The notes under the pieces: model-generated | What the model saw: only the letters and a program-made list of their open reading frames with translations | Database searches by the model: none | What the model was told of the DNA's origin: nothing | Translations under genes and position numbers: made by a program | Assembly (NCBI RefSeq): GCF_024539675.1 | Contig: NZ_JAHHIT010000086.1 | Span: 1 to 42,662 of the forward strand | Length of the DNA stretch: 42,662 nt | Direction: 5' to 3' | DNA from: Streptomyces hilarionis | GTDB lineage: Bacteria > Actinomycetota > Actinomycetes > Streptomycetales > Streptomycetaceae | Shown here: positions 28,590-36,593 of the stretch, piece after piece | Numbering within the stretch: position 1 is the first letter of the stretch | How the letters are laid out: each line of letters opens with the position of its first letter

Positions 28590-29102
28590 CTACGCCTCCT
28601 CTTCCTTCTCGTTCTCGTCGTGCTTGTCCTTGCGGTTGAACTCCACCTGCACGCGCGCCCGGTCGACGTCGCCGAAGGCGAGTCTGCGGGCGGTGGCCTT
28701 GCGGCCCTTCACGCCCGGCACCTCGACGTCGATTCCTTCGTCGTCCACCTGGAGGATCCGGGCGACCAGTTCTCCGCCGTCGGTCAGCTGGAACCGCACC
28801 AGCCGGTCCGTGGCGCGCACGTAGTGGCGGTGTTCGGTGAGGGCGCGCTCCGCGCCGGGGGTGCCGACCTCGAGGGTGTACTCCCCCTCGCCCATCGCGT
28901 CCGTCTCGTCGAGCTTCGCCGAGAGCGCGCGGCTCACATCGGCGATCGCGTCCAGGTCGGCTCCGGTGTCGGAGTCGACGACCACGCTCAGCACCCGCTT
29001 GCGTCCGACGGAGTCCACGGTGATCTCTTCGAGATCCAGTCCCTGGGAGGCGACGAGCGGTTCCAGGAGCTCTCGCAGCCTCTCGCTCTGGGTGGTGCTC
29101 AT
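28590..29102 (-). CDS. rimP: Ribosome maturation factor RimP
   Basis: This 170-aa protein is needed for early 30S assembly. It has the family N-terminal alpha/beta domain (ERLRELLEPLVASQGLDLEEITVDSVGRKRVLSVVVDSD), the motif LEVGTPGAERALTEHRHYVRATDRLV and a C-terminal SH3-like beta domain ending in an acidic/basic tail. The ATG at 29100-29102 has GAGGAG nine bases upstream. It is the first gene of the nusA-infB operon. The 224 bp to the divergent lipoprotein gene hold both promoters, which I cannot place. Confidence 0.95.
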   Translation of the reverse strand: MSTTQSERLRELLEPLVASQGLDLEEITVDSVGRKRVLSVVVDSDTGADLDAIADVSRALSAKLDETDAMGEGEYTLEVGTPGAERALTEHRHYVRATDRLVRFQLTDGGELVARILQVDDEGIDVEVPGVKGRKATARRLAFGDVDRARVQVEFNRKDKHDENEKEEEA

Positions 29103-29326
29103 CCGGGTGACTCCTCGGCCGCGTGTGCTGTTGTGGGACGGTGCGCGTGTCTGGTCAAAGGGTATCCGGTCGCAGGGTGTGTTGCCGTCCACCTGTGCAC
29201 GGAGGGTGGCCAACCCTCGCGCACACGGTGCCGCTGAGCGGCGGGGGCGGAACGCGCGGGTACGGTGATCACGGGCCTGCGCCCTTCGTGGTGTTTCTTT
29301 CGTACGAGTTCCCGAGGACGTCCGCC

Positions 29327-29929
29327 GTGCCGCTCTCCCTCCCCTCGCGTGCCCCGTCGGGACCGCGCAGAAGATCCCTGCTCGCGTCCGCCGCGGGAGC
29401 GGCGCTGCTCGCGGGCTGCTCGTCGGGCGCCGACGGCGGCGAGGAGGGCGGCGCGGACGCGAGCGGCAGCCCGCGGGTCACCGAGCGGGCACGCGCGCGG
29501 GCGGCCGCGGACAGCGACGCCCTGGTGGCGCGCTACGACGCCGTCCTGGCCGTTCATCCGGGGCTGGCGGGGCTGCTGGGGCCGCTGCGGGCGGAGGTCG
29601 TGCGGCATGTGGAGGCGTTCGGCGGGGTCCGCCGGGCGTCCCCGTCGCCGTCCGCCTCCCCCACCGGGTCGACGGACGCCTCCCCCACCGGGTCGCCGGC
29701 CGGTTCGTCCACGGGCTCGGTCGCGGCTTCGCCGTCCTCGGCGGCCGCGTCCCCCGTCCCGGTGGTCGAGAAGGACGCCCTGGCGCAGCTGGCCGCCGCC
29801 GAGCGGACGCTGGCCGACCGCAGGGCCGCCGAGCTGGCGGGGCTGCCCGGTGAACCGGCCCGGCTGCTCGCCTCCGTGGCGGCGGCCGGCGCGGCCCACG
29901 CCTTTCTGCTGACGGAGGGGACGCGATGA
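29327..29929 (+). CDS. Lipoprotein, possible Tat substrate, unknown function
   Basis: This 200-aa protein begins at GTG (29327) with GAGGA about nine bases upstream. An Arg-rich n-region (RRR at 14-16 in PRRRSLL) and a hydrophobic stretch end in the lipobox LLAGC with Cys31, so it should be lipid-anchored outside the membrane, perhaps via the Tat route. After an acidic Gly-rich spacer come helical segments (about 50-100 and 145-200) separated by a Ser/Pro/Thr/Gly-rich linker with repeated ASPTGS. The helices have His and Glu at spacing reminiscent of ferritin-like bundles but no family is certain. It overlaps the DUF4439 gene by four bases (ATGA). Confidence 0.82.
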   Translation: MPLSLPSRAPSGPRRRSLLASAAGAALLAGCSSGADGGEEGGADASGSPRVTERARARAAADSDALVARYDAVLAVHPGLAGLLGPLRAEVVRHVEAFGGVRRASPSPSASPTGSTDASPTGSPAGSSTGSVAASPSSAAASPVPVVEKDALAQLAAAERTLADRRAAELAGLPGEPARLLASVAAAGAAHAFLLTEGTR

Positions 29930-30444
29930 GCGAGAAGGCCGGCGCGGAACTGACGGCGTTGCAGGCGGCGCTGGCCGCCGAGCATGCCGCCGTCTACGGC
30001 TACGGGGTCGTGGGCGGGCGCATCGGCGAGGCCCGCCGCGCCGAGGCACGGGCCGGCTACGACACGCACCGGGCGCGCCGTGACGCGCTGGCGCGCGAGG
30101 TGCGGGCGCTGGGCGCCGAGCCGGTCGCGGCGAGCGCCGGGTACGCGCTGCCGTTCGCGGTGCCGGACTCCGCCGCGGCGGTGCGGCTCGCCGCCGAACT
30201 GGAGAGCCGGGTGGCCGGGGTGTACTCGGACCTCGTGCGGGCAGCCGGTGACGCACGGCGCCGGGAGGCCGCGGCGGCGCTGCGGGAGGCGGCGGTCCGC
30301 GCGGTGCGCTGGCGCGGCAGCAGCGTAGCCTTCCCTGGTCTCGCGGAGCGGGACGGCACGGATCCGGCCACGGGCTCGGCGCCCGCCACGACGGCGGCGC
30401 CGGCCGCGCCCCCGGCGGCCGTGTCGCCGGCGGCCACGGGGTGA
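29926..30444 (+). CDS. DUF4439 ferritin-like protein
   Basis: This 172-aa protein is a four-helix ferritin-like bundle (about 1-135) with the typical start LTALQAALAAEHAAVYGYGVVGG, in which Glu and His could bind metal, and later helices with YDTHRARRDAL and LAAELESRVAGVYSDLV. A Pro/Ala-rich tail follows. The biochemical role of DUF4439 is unknown. It is translationally coupled to the preceding lipoprotein. Confidence 0.85.
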   Translation: MSEKAGAELTALQAALAAEHAAVYGYGVVGGRIGEARRAEARAGYDTHRARRDALAREVRALGAEPVAASAGYALPFAVPDSAAAVRLAAELESRVAGVYSDLVRAAGDARRREAAAALREAAVRAVRWRGSSVAFPGLAERDGTDPATGSAPATTAAPAAPPAAVSPAATG

Positions 30445-30485
30445 CCGACGGCTCGGCCGGAAGCACGGAAGGGGACGACTCGCGC

Positions 30486-31388
30486 ATGGCTTTCGCACCG
30501 CCGCAGCGCCTGGTCAAGGCGCTCGGTGAGACGGCGCCGGACGGGGACGGCTGGCTGGAGGAGCTGCCGGAGACGGTCCGGAGGGCCGTCGCCCTGCGCG
30601 AGCTGACCGTGGACCGGGTGCAGGTGCCGGGCGGCAGGTCCAGCCTGGTGATGCTGGTGCGCCGGGCGGACGGGACGCCGGCCGTCCTGAAGCTGGCCCC
30701 GCCGCGTTTCCGCCCCGAGGCCGAGCGGGCCGCGCTGGCGCACTGGGACGGCCTGGGCGCCGTGCAGACGCTGGACGGGCCCGGGACGGCGGGCGCCCTG
30801 CTCCTGGAGCGGCTGCACCCCGACGTGTCGGTGCGGTCCCTGCCGGAGGCCAAGGCGTTGCTGGAGGCGGCGGGGACGCTGCGTCGGCTGTGGGTGGAGC
30901 CGCCCGCCGGTCAGGTCTTCGAGACGGTGGCGGAGCGGACCGGCCGCCAGGCCGAGGCGATGCGGAGCAGCGCGGCGGTCTCCGGGGCGGCGGTCGCGGC
31001 TCTGGTGGACGAGGCGCTCGCCGCCCGCGAGGCACTCGTGGGAACGGCGCCGGAGGTGCGGCTGCTGCACGGCACGTTCCGGCAGAGCAAGGTGCTGGCG
31101 GCCGAACGGTCGCCCTGGCTCGCGGTGGGCCCCGATCCGGTGGTCGGGGAGTGCGCCTTCGACCTGGCGCGGCTGGTGCGCGACCGGGTGGAGGATCTGA
31201 TCGCCTCCCCCTCGGGGCCGGCGACCACGCGGCGCCGGGTGCGCAAGCTGGCGGAGTCGCTGGAGCTGGACGGCGAGCGGGTACGCGGGTGGACGCTGTT
31301 CCGGGCGGTGGAGTCCGGGGTGCGGGCGCTGCGCGTCGGACGCCCCCGCGACGCCGAGCTCCTGCTGGAGTTCGCCGGCTGGCTCTGA
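30486..31388 (+). CDS. Aminoglycoside/streptomycin phosphotransferase-like protein with altered catalytic loop
   Basis: This 300-aa protein resembles the streptomycin 6-kinase branch of the APH/protein-kinase-like fold. A likely ATP-binding Lys69 sits in AVLKLAPP, LLLERLHP marks the hinge, and Asp217 sits in GPDPVVGECAFDLARLV (the DFG-like DPxxG motif). The catalytic loop, normally HGDLHxxN, reads HGTFRQSK: Thr197 replaces the Asp base and Lys202 the metal-binding Asn. Phosphotransfer is therefore doubtful and a pseudokinase role possible. ATG at 30486 was chosen for its GGAAGGGG site; a GTG at 30441 overlapping the DUF4439 stop is an alternative. Resistance should not be assumed. Confidence 0.85.
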   Translation: MAFAPPQRLVKALGETAPDGDGWLEELPETVRRAVALRELTVDRVQVPGGRSSLVMLVRRADGTPAVLKLAPPRFRPEAERAALAHWDGLGAVQTLDGPGTAGALLLERLHPDVSVRSLPEAKALLEAAGTLRRLWVEPPAGQVFETVAERTGRQAEAMRSSAAVSGAAVAALVDEALAAREALVGTAPEVRLLHGTFRQSKVLAAERSPWLAVGPDPVVGECAFDLARLVRDRVEDLIASPSGPATTRRRVRKLAESLELDGERVRGWTLFRAVESGVRALRVGRPRDAELLLEFAGWL

Positions 31389-31736
31389 CGGCGGCCCCGT
31401 CGGCAGCCCCGCACCCGGGCCGACGCCCTCGGCGGGGCCCGCCGACGGCACGGCGTCGGCGCACCACGCCGGGGCGGAACCCCGGACACCCTGCCGACGA
31501 GCCCACCTGCCGGGCCCGGGCATCGGCGTCGAGGCCCGGCACACAGCGTCGGCCCACAGCGCGGCGCCCCGGCAGCAGCCCCACGCGCACGCGCGCGAGC
31601 CGGCACTCCGGCAGGGTCCGCGGTGGCCGTTCCCCTCGGCGGCGGTGCGCGGGCGCGGCTGCCTCGGGGAACGGCCGGTGAGAGGTCCGCCGGGGCGGCC
31701 CCGCGCCCTGTCAGCCTCTCGGGAGCGGCTCGTGCG
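31389..31736. terminator. Convergent intergenic region with branched hairpin
   Basis: These 348 bp between the converging phosphotransferase-like gene and proS contain no supported gene. A 9-bp outer stem (31419-31427 with 31452-31460) encloses a second GC-rich hairpin (31430-31444), likely a terminator for the plus-strand cluster. The remainder is very GC-rich without other clear structure. Confidence 0.5.
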
Positions 31737-33440
31737 TCACGCGGTGAGGCGGGCGATCGCCTCGTCCACCGTGAGCTCCTCGCGCTCGCCGGTCCTGCGG
31801 TCCTTCAGCTCCAGGACGCCCTCGGCGGAGCGACGGCCCGCCACCAGGATCTGCGGCACGCCGATCAGCTCGGAGTCGGTGAACTTCACGCCCGGGGAGA
31901 CGCCGGCCCGGTCGTCGACCAGGACGCGCAGTCCGGCCGCGCGCAGCTTCTCCGAGACCTCCAGCGCCAGCTCGGTCTGGAGGGCCTTGCCGGCGGCGAC
32001 CACGTGCACGTCGGCCGGGGCGACCTCCGCGGGCCAGCACAGGCCCTTGTCGTCGGCGGTCTGCTCGGCGAGGGCGGCGACGGCGCGGGAGACGCCGATG
32101 CCGTAGGAGCCCATGGTGACGCGGACCGGCTTGCCGTGCTGGCCGAGGACGTCGAGTTTGAGGGCGTCGGCGTACTTGCGGCCCAGCTGGAAGATGTGGC
32201 CGATCTCGATGGCGCGGTCCAGCTTCAGGCCCGTGCCGCACTTCGGGCAGGGGTCGCCCTCCTGGACGACGACGACGTCGACGTACGCGCCGACCTCGAA
32301 GTCACGGCCCGCGACGACGTTCTTCGCGTGCGTGCCCTCCTTGTTGGCGCCGGTGATCCAGGAGGTGCCGGGCGCCACGCGCGGGTCGGCGATGTAGGCG
32401 ACCTTGTCGCCGAGGCCCTGCGGACCGACGTAGCCGCGCACCAGGTCGGGGCGGCCGACGAAGTCCTCGGCGGTGACCAGTTCGACGGCGGCCGGCGCGA
32501 AGTGCGCCTCGACCTTGCCGAGGTCCACCTCGCGGTCGCCGGGCACGCCGACGGCCACGATCTCGCCGTCGACCTTGACCAGCAGGTTCTTCAGCGTGGC
32601 GGAGGCCGGGACGCCGAGGTGGGCGGCGAGGGTCTCGATGGTCGGGGTGTCCGGGGTGGGGATCTCCTCGAGCGCGGCGACGCCGTCGGCGTCGACCGGC
32701 GCCAGCTCGTAGGTGATGGCCTCGGTGTTCGCGGCGAAGTCGCAGTGGGGGCAGTCCGCGAAGGTGTCCTCGCCGGCCTCGGCCGGGGCGAGGAACTCCT
32801 CGGACTTCGAGCCGCCCATGGCGCCGGCGGTCGCCGCGCAGATGCGGTAGTCGAGGCCGAGGCGCTCGAAGACGCGCTGGTAGGCCTGGCGGTGCAGGGC
32901 GTAGGAGTGGGCGAGGCCCTCGTCCTCGGTGTCGAAGGAGTAGGAGTCCTTCATGAGGAACTCACGGCCGCGCAGGATGCCGGCGCGCGGGCGGGCCTCG
33001 TCGCGGTACTTGTTCTGGATCTGGTAGAGGATCACCGGCAGGTCCTTGTAGGAGGACGCCTGGTCCTTCACCAGCAGGGTGAAGATCTCCTCGTGGGTGG
33101 GGCCGAGCAGGTAGTCGCCGCCCTTGCGGTCCTGGAGGCGGAACAGTTCGGCGCCGTACTCCTCCCAGCGCCCGGTCGCCTCGTACGGCTCCCGGGGCAG
33201 GATGGCGGGGAGCAGCACCTCCTGGGCGCCGATCGCGTCCATCTCCTCGCGCACGATGCGCTCGACGTTGGAGAGGACCTTCTTGCCGAGGGGCAGCCAG
33301 GACCAGATGCCGGCGGCGGTGCGACGGACGTAGCCGGCACGGACGAGGAGCTTGTGGCTGAGGACCTCGGCGTCCGCCGGGTCGTCGCGCAGCGTCTTCG
33401 CCATCAACTGGGACATGCGCTGGACCGGTGCGTTGGCCAT
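31737..33440 (-). CDS. proS: Prolyl-tRNA synthetase
   Basis: This 567-aa class II synthetase charges tRNA-Pro. It shows motif 1 (GIWSWLPLGKKVLSNVERIVREEM), motif 2 (NKYRDEARPRAGILRGREFLMKDSYSF), the inserted YbaK-like editing domain (about 230-380, with LKNLLVKVDGE), motif 3 (GSYGIGVSRAVAAL) and the C-terminal anticodon-binding domain. The editing insert and length mark it as the bacterial type. The ATG start has AGGAG ten bases upstream. Confidence 0.97.
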   Translation of the reverse strand: MANAPVQRMSQLMAKTLRDDPADAEVLSHKLLVRAGYVRRTAAGIWSWLPLGKKVLSNVERIVREEMDAIGAQEVLLPAILPREPYEATGRWEEYGAELFRLQDRKGGDYLLGPTHEEIFTLLVKDQASSYKDLPVILYQIQNKYRDEARPRAGILRGREFLMKDSYSFDTEDEGLAHSYALHRQAYQRVFERLGLDYRICAATAGAMGGSKSEEFLAPAEAGEDTFADCPHCDFAANTEAITYELAPVDADGVAALEEIPTPDTPTIETLAAHLGVPASATLKNLLVKVDGEIVAVGVPGDREVDLGKVEAHFAPAAVELVTAEDFVGRPDLVRGYVGPQGLGDKVAYIADPRVAPGTSWITGANKEGTHAKNVVAGRDFEVGAYVDVVVVQEGDPCPKCGTGLKLDRAIEIGHIFQLGRKYADALKLDVLGQHGKPVRVTMGSYGIGVSRAVAALAEQTADDKGLCWPAEVAPADVHVVAAGKALQTELALEVSEKLRAAGLRVLVDDRAGVSPGVKFTDSELIGVPQILVAGRRSAEGVLELKDRRTGEREELTVDEAIARLTA

Positions 33441-33547
33441 GGTTGTCGTACTCCTGCCGATGGGGTACCCCCGCTCGAACGACGCCGGGAGCGGAGGAGG
33501 GTGATGGCTAGGAGGTTAGCCGGGAGCCCGGCGTGCCCGGAAATCGG

Positions 33548-34084
33548 TTATTGCGGCCGCGCGAGCGGAAGCGGGGCGCCCATCACCGCGTAGGGGCGGG
33601 GGGCGCTGGGGAAGAGGACGCGGCGGGCCAGGTCCCGGTAGCCGAGGGAGCGGTACAGGGCCCGTGCGGGGCTCTCCGTGTCGATGGCGGAGAGGATCGA
33701 GCGGGGCTCGTCCGCGGTGTCGGTGATCGTGGTGATGAGGGCCCGGCCCGCTCCGCGGTTCTGGTACGCGGGGTGGACGTGGAGCTCGGTGATGACGAAG
33801 GAGTCGTCCAGCCAGTGCTCGTGGTGCTCGGCGCGCAGATAGGGCTGGACGACGGTGGACCACCAGTGGGTGCGGTCGTTCGGCATGCCGTAGACGAAGC
33901 CGGCGAGACGGCCCTCGGCCGTCGTCGCGCCGAACGCGCGGGCGCCCGGGTTGGTCATGTGGCGCAGCACGATCTGGCGTCGGACGGCGACTTCGTCGGG
34001 GCCGAGCCCGAACGCGACGGCCTGGACGGCCAGGGCCTCGTCCACGTGGGCGGGAAGGTCCAAGGGGCCGATCACGAGGTCCAT
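33548..34084 (-). CDS. GNAT family N-acetyltransferase
   Basis: This 178-aa protein has the GNAT acetyl-CoA-binding motif A, HPAYQNRGAGRALI (about 104-117), preceded by the strand ITELHV and followed by motif B around ESPARALYRSLGYRD. The substrate is unknown. It lies 20 bp after a second acetyltransferase gene and 107 bp before proS, the order often seen in Streptomyces. The ATG start has no strong ribosome site, suggesting coupling to the upstream gene. Confidence 0.9.
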   Translation of the reverse strand: MDLVIGPLDLPAHVDEALAVQAVAFGLGPDEVAVRRQIVLRHMTNPGARAFGATTAEGRLAGFVYGMPNDRTHWWSTVVQPYLRAEHHEHWLDDSFVITELHVHPAYQNRGAGRALITTITDTADEPRSILSAIDTESPARALYRSLGYRDLARRVLFPSAPRPYAVMGAPLPLARPQ

Positions 34085-34104
34085 GACGGGAGCCTACAGG
34101 GGCG

Positions 34105-34953
34105 TCAGAAGAGCACGCTCGTGAAGGCGCCGACCTCCTGGAAGCCGACCCTCTCGTAGGTCCGGCGGGCCGCGGTGTTGAAGTCGTTCACGTAGAGGCT
34201 CACGACGGGGGCGACGTCCGCCAGGGCGTAGCGCAGGACCGCCGCCATGCCGGGGGCGGCCAGGCCCTGTCCGCGGTACTCGGGGGCCACCCACACGCCC
34301 TGGATCTGGCAGGCCTGGGACGTCGCCGCGCCGATCTCCGCCTTGAAGGCGACCCTGCCCCGCTCGTCGAGGCGGGCGAACGAGCGGCCGGAGCCGACGA
34401 GTTCGGCGACCCGGGCCTGGTAGAGCAGTCCGCCGTCGCCGGCCATCGGGGAGACTCCGACCTCCTCGGTGAACATCGCCACGCACGCGGGCATGATCGT
34501 GTCCATCTCGTCCTTGCGGACGCGGCGGACGTAGGGGTCCGGGGCGACGTCGTCGGGCATGCGGTCGGTGACCATGAGGGGCTGGCGGGCGCGGACCTCG
34601 CGGGCCGGGCCCCAGTGGGGTTCGAGGAGGCGCCACAGCTGGGTGGTGGGCTCGGCGGGGCCGACGATCGAGGAGCAGCGGCGGCCGGCGCGGCGGGCCC
34701 GGTCGGCGAAGGCCCGCACCGCGCGCGGGGTGGCGCAGATGGGGACGAGGTTGGCGCCCGCGTAGCACAGGGAGGTCAGCATGCCGTCCTCGTACCAGCC
34801 CCACATCTCGCCGCCGAGGCGCCACGGGTCCAGGCCCGCGACCTGGACGCGGGACGTCACGAAGGCGTTGGCGACCGGCTCGCGGTCGAGGACGGCGAGC
34901 GCGGCGTCCAGGTCGCTCGGTTCGAGGACCCGGGAGGTGGTCTGGGTCAACAC
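34105..34953 (-). CDS. DUF4081 and GNAT acetyltransferase
   Basis: This 282-aa protein combines an N-terminal DUF4081 domain (about 20-130, including VANAFVTSRV and a GEMWGWYEDG segment) with a C-terminal GNAT domain. The acetyl-CoA motif is VAPEYRGQGLAAPGM and motif B is NDFNTAARRTYERVGF. The family is widespread in actinobacteria near ispG; its substrate is unknown. Start GTG (34951-34953). Confidence 0.9.
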   Translation of the reverse strand: MLTQTTSRVLEPSDLDAALAVLDREPVANAFVTSRVQVAGLDPWRLGGEMWGWYEDGMLTSLCYAGANLVPICATPRAVRAFADRARRAGRRCSSIVGPAEPTTQLWRLLEPHWGPAREVRARQPLMVTDRMPDDVAPDPYVRRVRKDEMDTIMPACVAMFTEEVGVSPMAGDGGLLYQARVAELVGSGRSFARLDERGRVAFKAEIGAATSQACQIQGVWVAPEYRGQGLAAPGMAAVLRYALADVAPVVSLYVNDFNTAARRTYERVGFQEVGAFTSVLF

Positions 34954-35073
34954 GCGCGGGGCCTCACACTCAGGTCTGCTGATCTCCGCACTGTACCCGC
35001 GGAAGCTTTGGCGTGCCGCCCCGTGTTCAGGCTGCGTTCGCGCGCGGGGGCCGTGGGCTTGTGGTGCCGTCCA

Positions 35074-35094
35074 CCGGGGGCTGCCGCCCCCCGG
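35074..35094 (-). terminator. Hairpins downstream of ispG
   Basis: A 7-bp G/C stem (35074-35080 with 35088-35094) lies about 64 bp past the ispG stop on the minus strand, next to further overlapping GC-rich inverted repeats up to about 35110. They are a plausible terminator between ispG and the acetyltransferase genes. Confidence 0.4.
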
Positions 35095-35157
35095 CCGCCG
35101 GACGGCCGGACGTCGTAACCGGCCCGTCCGGCGGGGGACGCTCGCGTCCCGGGTGCG

Positions 35158-36315
35158 TCAGCCCGCGACCGACACGGACGGTTCGCCCGAGGCGATGCCC
35201 GCCTCTTCCATCTGCTCGGCCAGCTTCATGGCTTCCTCGATGAGGGTCTCCACGATCTTCGACTCGGGGACGGTCTTGATGACCTCGCCCTTGACGAAGA
35301 TCTGGCCCTTGCCGTTGCCGGAGGCGACCCCGAGGTCGGCCTCGCGGGCCTCGCCGGGACCGTTGACGACACAGCCCATGACCGCGACCCGCAGGGGCAC
35401 CTCCATGCCGGTCAGGCCGGCGGTGACCTCTTCGGCCAGCTTGTACACGTCCACCTGCGCACGGCCGCAGGACGGGCAGGAGACGATCTCCAGACCGCGC
35501 TGCTTGAGGTTCAGCGACTCCAGGATCTGGTTGCCGACCTTGACCTCCTCGACCGGAGGGGCCGACAGGGAGACGCGGATCGTGTCGCCGATGCCCTGGG
35601 AGAGCAGCGCGCCGAAGGCGACGGCCGACTTGATCGTGCCCTGGAACGCGGGACCGGCCTCGGTCACACCGAGGTGCAGCGGGTAGTCGCACTGCGCGGC
35701 GAGCTGCCGGTAGGCCTCGATCATGACGACCGGGTCGTTGTGCTTGACCGAGATCTTGATGTCGCGGAAGTCGTGCTCCTCGAACAGGGACGCCTCCCAC
35801 AGCGCCGACTCCACCAGCGCCTCCGGGGTCGCCCTGCCGTACTTCTGGAGCAGCCGGCGATCCAGCGAACCGGCGTTGACCCCGATCCGGATCGGCGTGC
35901 CGTGCTCCTTCGCCGCCTTGGCGATCTCCCGGACCTTGTCGTCGAACTGCTTGATGTTGCCCGGGTTCACCCGCACCGCCGCACACCCCGCCTCGATCGC
36001 GGCGAACACGTACTTCGGCTGGAAGTGGATGTCCGCGATCACCGGGATCTGCGACTTGCGCGCGATCGTCGACAGCGCGTCCGCGTCGTCCTGCGTCGGA
36101 CACGCCACCCGCACGATCTGACAGCCCGACGCCGTCAGCTCCGCGATCTGCTGCAACGTCGCACCGATGTCCGACGTACGCGTCGTCGTCATCGACTGCA
36201 CCGACACCGGGGCGTCTCCGCCGACCGCCACGGAGCCGACCTGGATCTGCCGGCTCTTGCGGCGCTCGGCGAGCTTGGTCGGAACGGACGGCATGCCGAG
36301 AGAAATCGCAGTCAT
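35158..36315 (-). CDS. ispG: 4-hydroxy-3-methylbut-2-enyl diphosphate synthase (flavodoxin-type)
   Basis: This 385-aa enzyme (GcpE) converts MEcPP to HMBPP in the methylerythritol-phosphate isoprenoid pathway. An N-terminal TIM barrel (QVGSVAVGGDAPVSVQSMTTT) precedes the iron-sulfur domain, whose cluster ligands are in CPSCGR and GCVVNGPGEA. The length is standard for the bacterial enzyme. The ATG is at 36313-36315. It lies downstream of the M50 protease gene and dxr, another MEP-pathway gene, as is usual in Streptomyces. Confidence 0.96.
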   Translation of the reverse strand: MTAISLGMPSVPTKLAERRKSRQIQVGSVAVGGDAPVSVQSMTTTRTSDIGATLQQIAELTASGCQIVRVACPTQDDADALSTIARKSQIPVIADIHFQPKYVFAAIEAGCAAVRVNPGNIKQFDDKVREIAKAAKEHGTPIRIGVNAGSLDRRLLQKYGRATPEALVESALWEASLFEEHDFRDIKISVKHNDPVVMIEAYRQLAAQCDYPLHLGVTEAGPAFQGTIKSAVAFGALLSQGIGDTIRVSLSAPPVEEVKVGNQILESLNLKQRGLEIVSCPSCGRAQVDVYKLAEEVTAGLTGMEVPLRVAVMGCVVNGPGEAREADLGVASGNGKGQIFVKGEVIKTVPESKIVETLIEEAMKLAEQMEEAGIASGEPSVSVAG

Positions 36316-36524
36316 CTGCTGTGCAACCCCAAGTCGTGGATCATGGCCCAGGTCCCGTCTTCAGGCGGGTTCCAGGCTTCGAGATTACGGCACCGGCCGG
36401 GGCGCGGGCACTTCCGCTCCCGCGAACCACCCGGGCGGGGCACCCGGGGGGTGTCCGGCACATGAGCGTGACGGCGCGGACGTGTGTCGGACGCCCCTGA
36501 CGGTCGTCGAAGCCGTGGGACGCG

Positions 36525-36559
36525 GGACGGCCCGGCACGGGGAGCGTGCCGGGCCGTCC
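36525..36559 (-). terminator. Terminator after the M50 protease gene
   Basis: A 15-bp inverted repeat (36525-36539 with 36545-36559, 5-nt loop) lies 34 bp beyond the stop of the M50 protease gene on the minus strand. It should end the dxr-protease transcript, so ispG probably has its own promoter in 36316-36520. Confidence 0.8.
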
Positions 36560-36593
36560 GGGGACGCCGGCCCCGGGGGCCGGTGCGGACCTG

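Noticed and set aside
30486..31388. Aminoglycoside resistance gene
   Set aside because: The fold is right, but the catalytic Asp is replaced and the gene sits in a core chromosomal block, so resistance is not supported.
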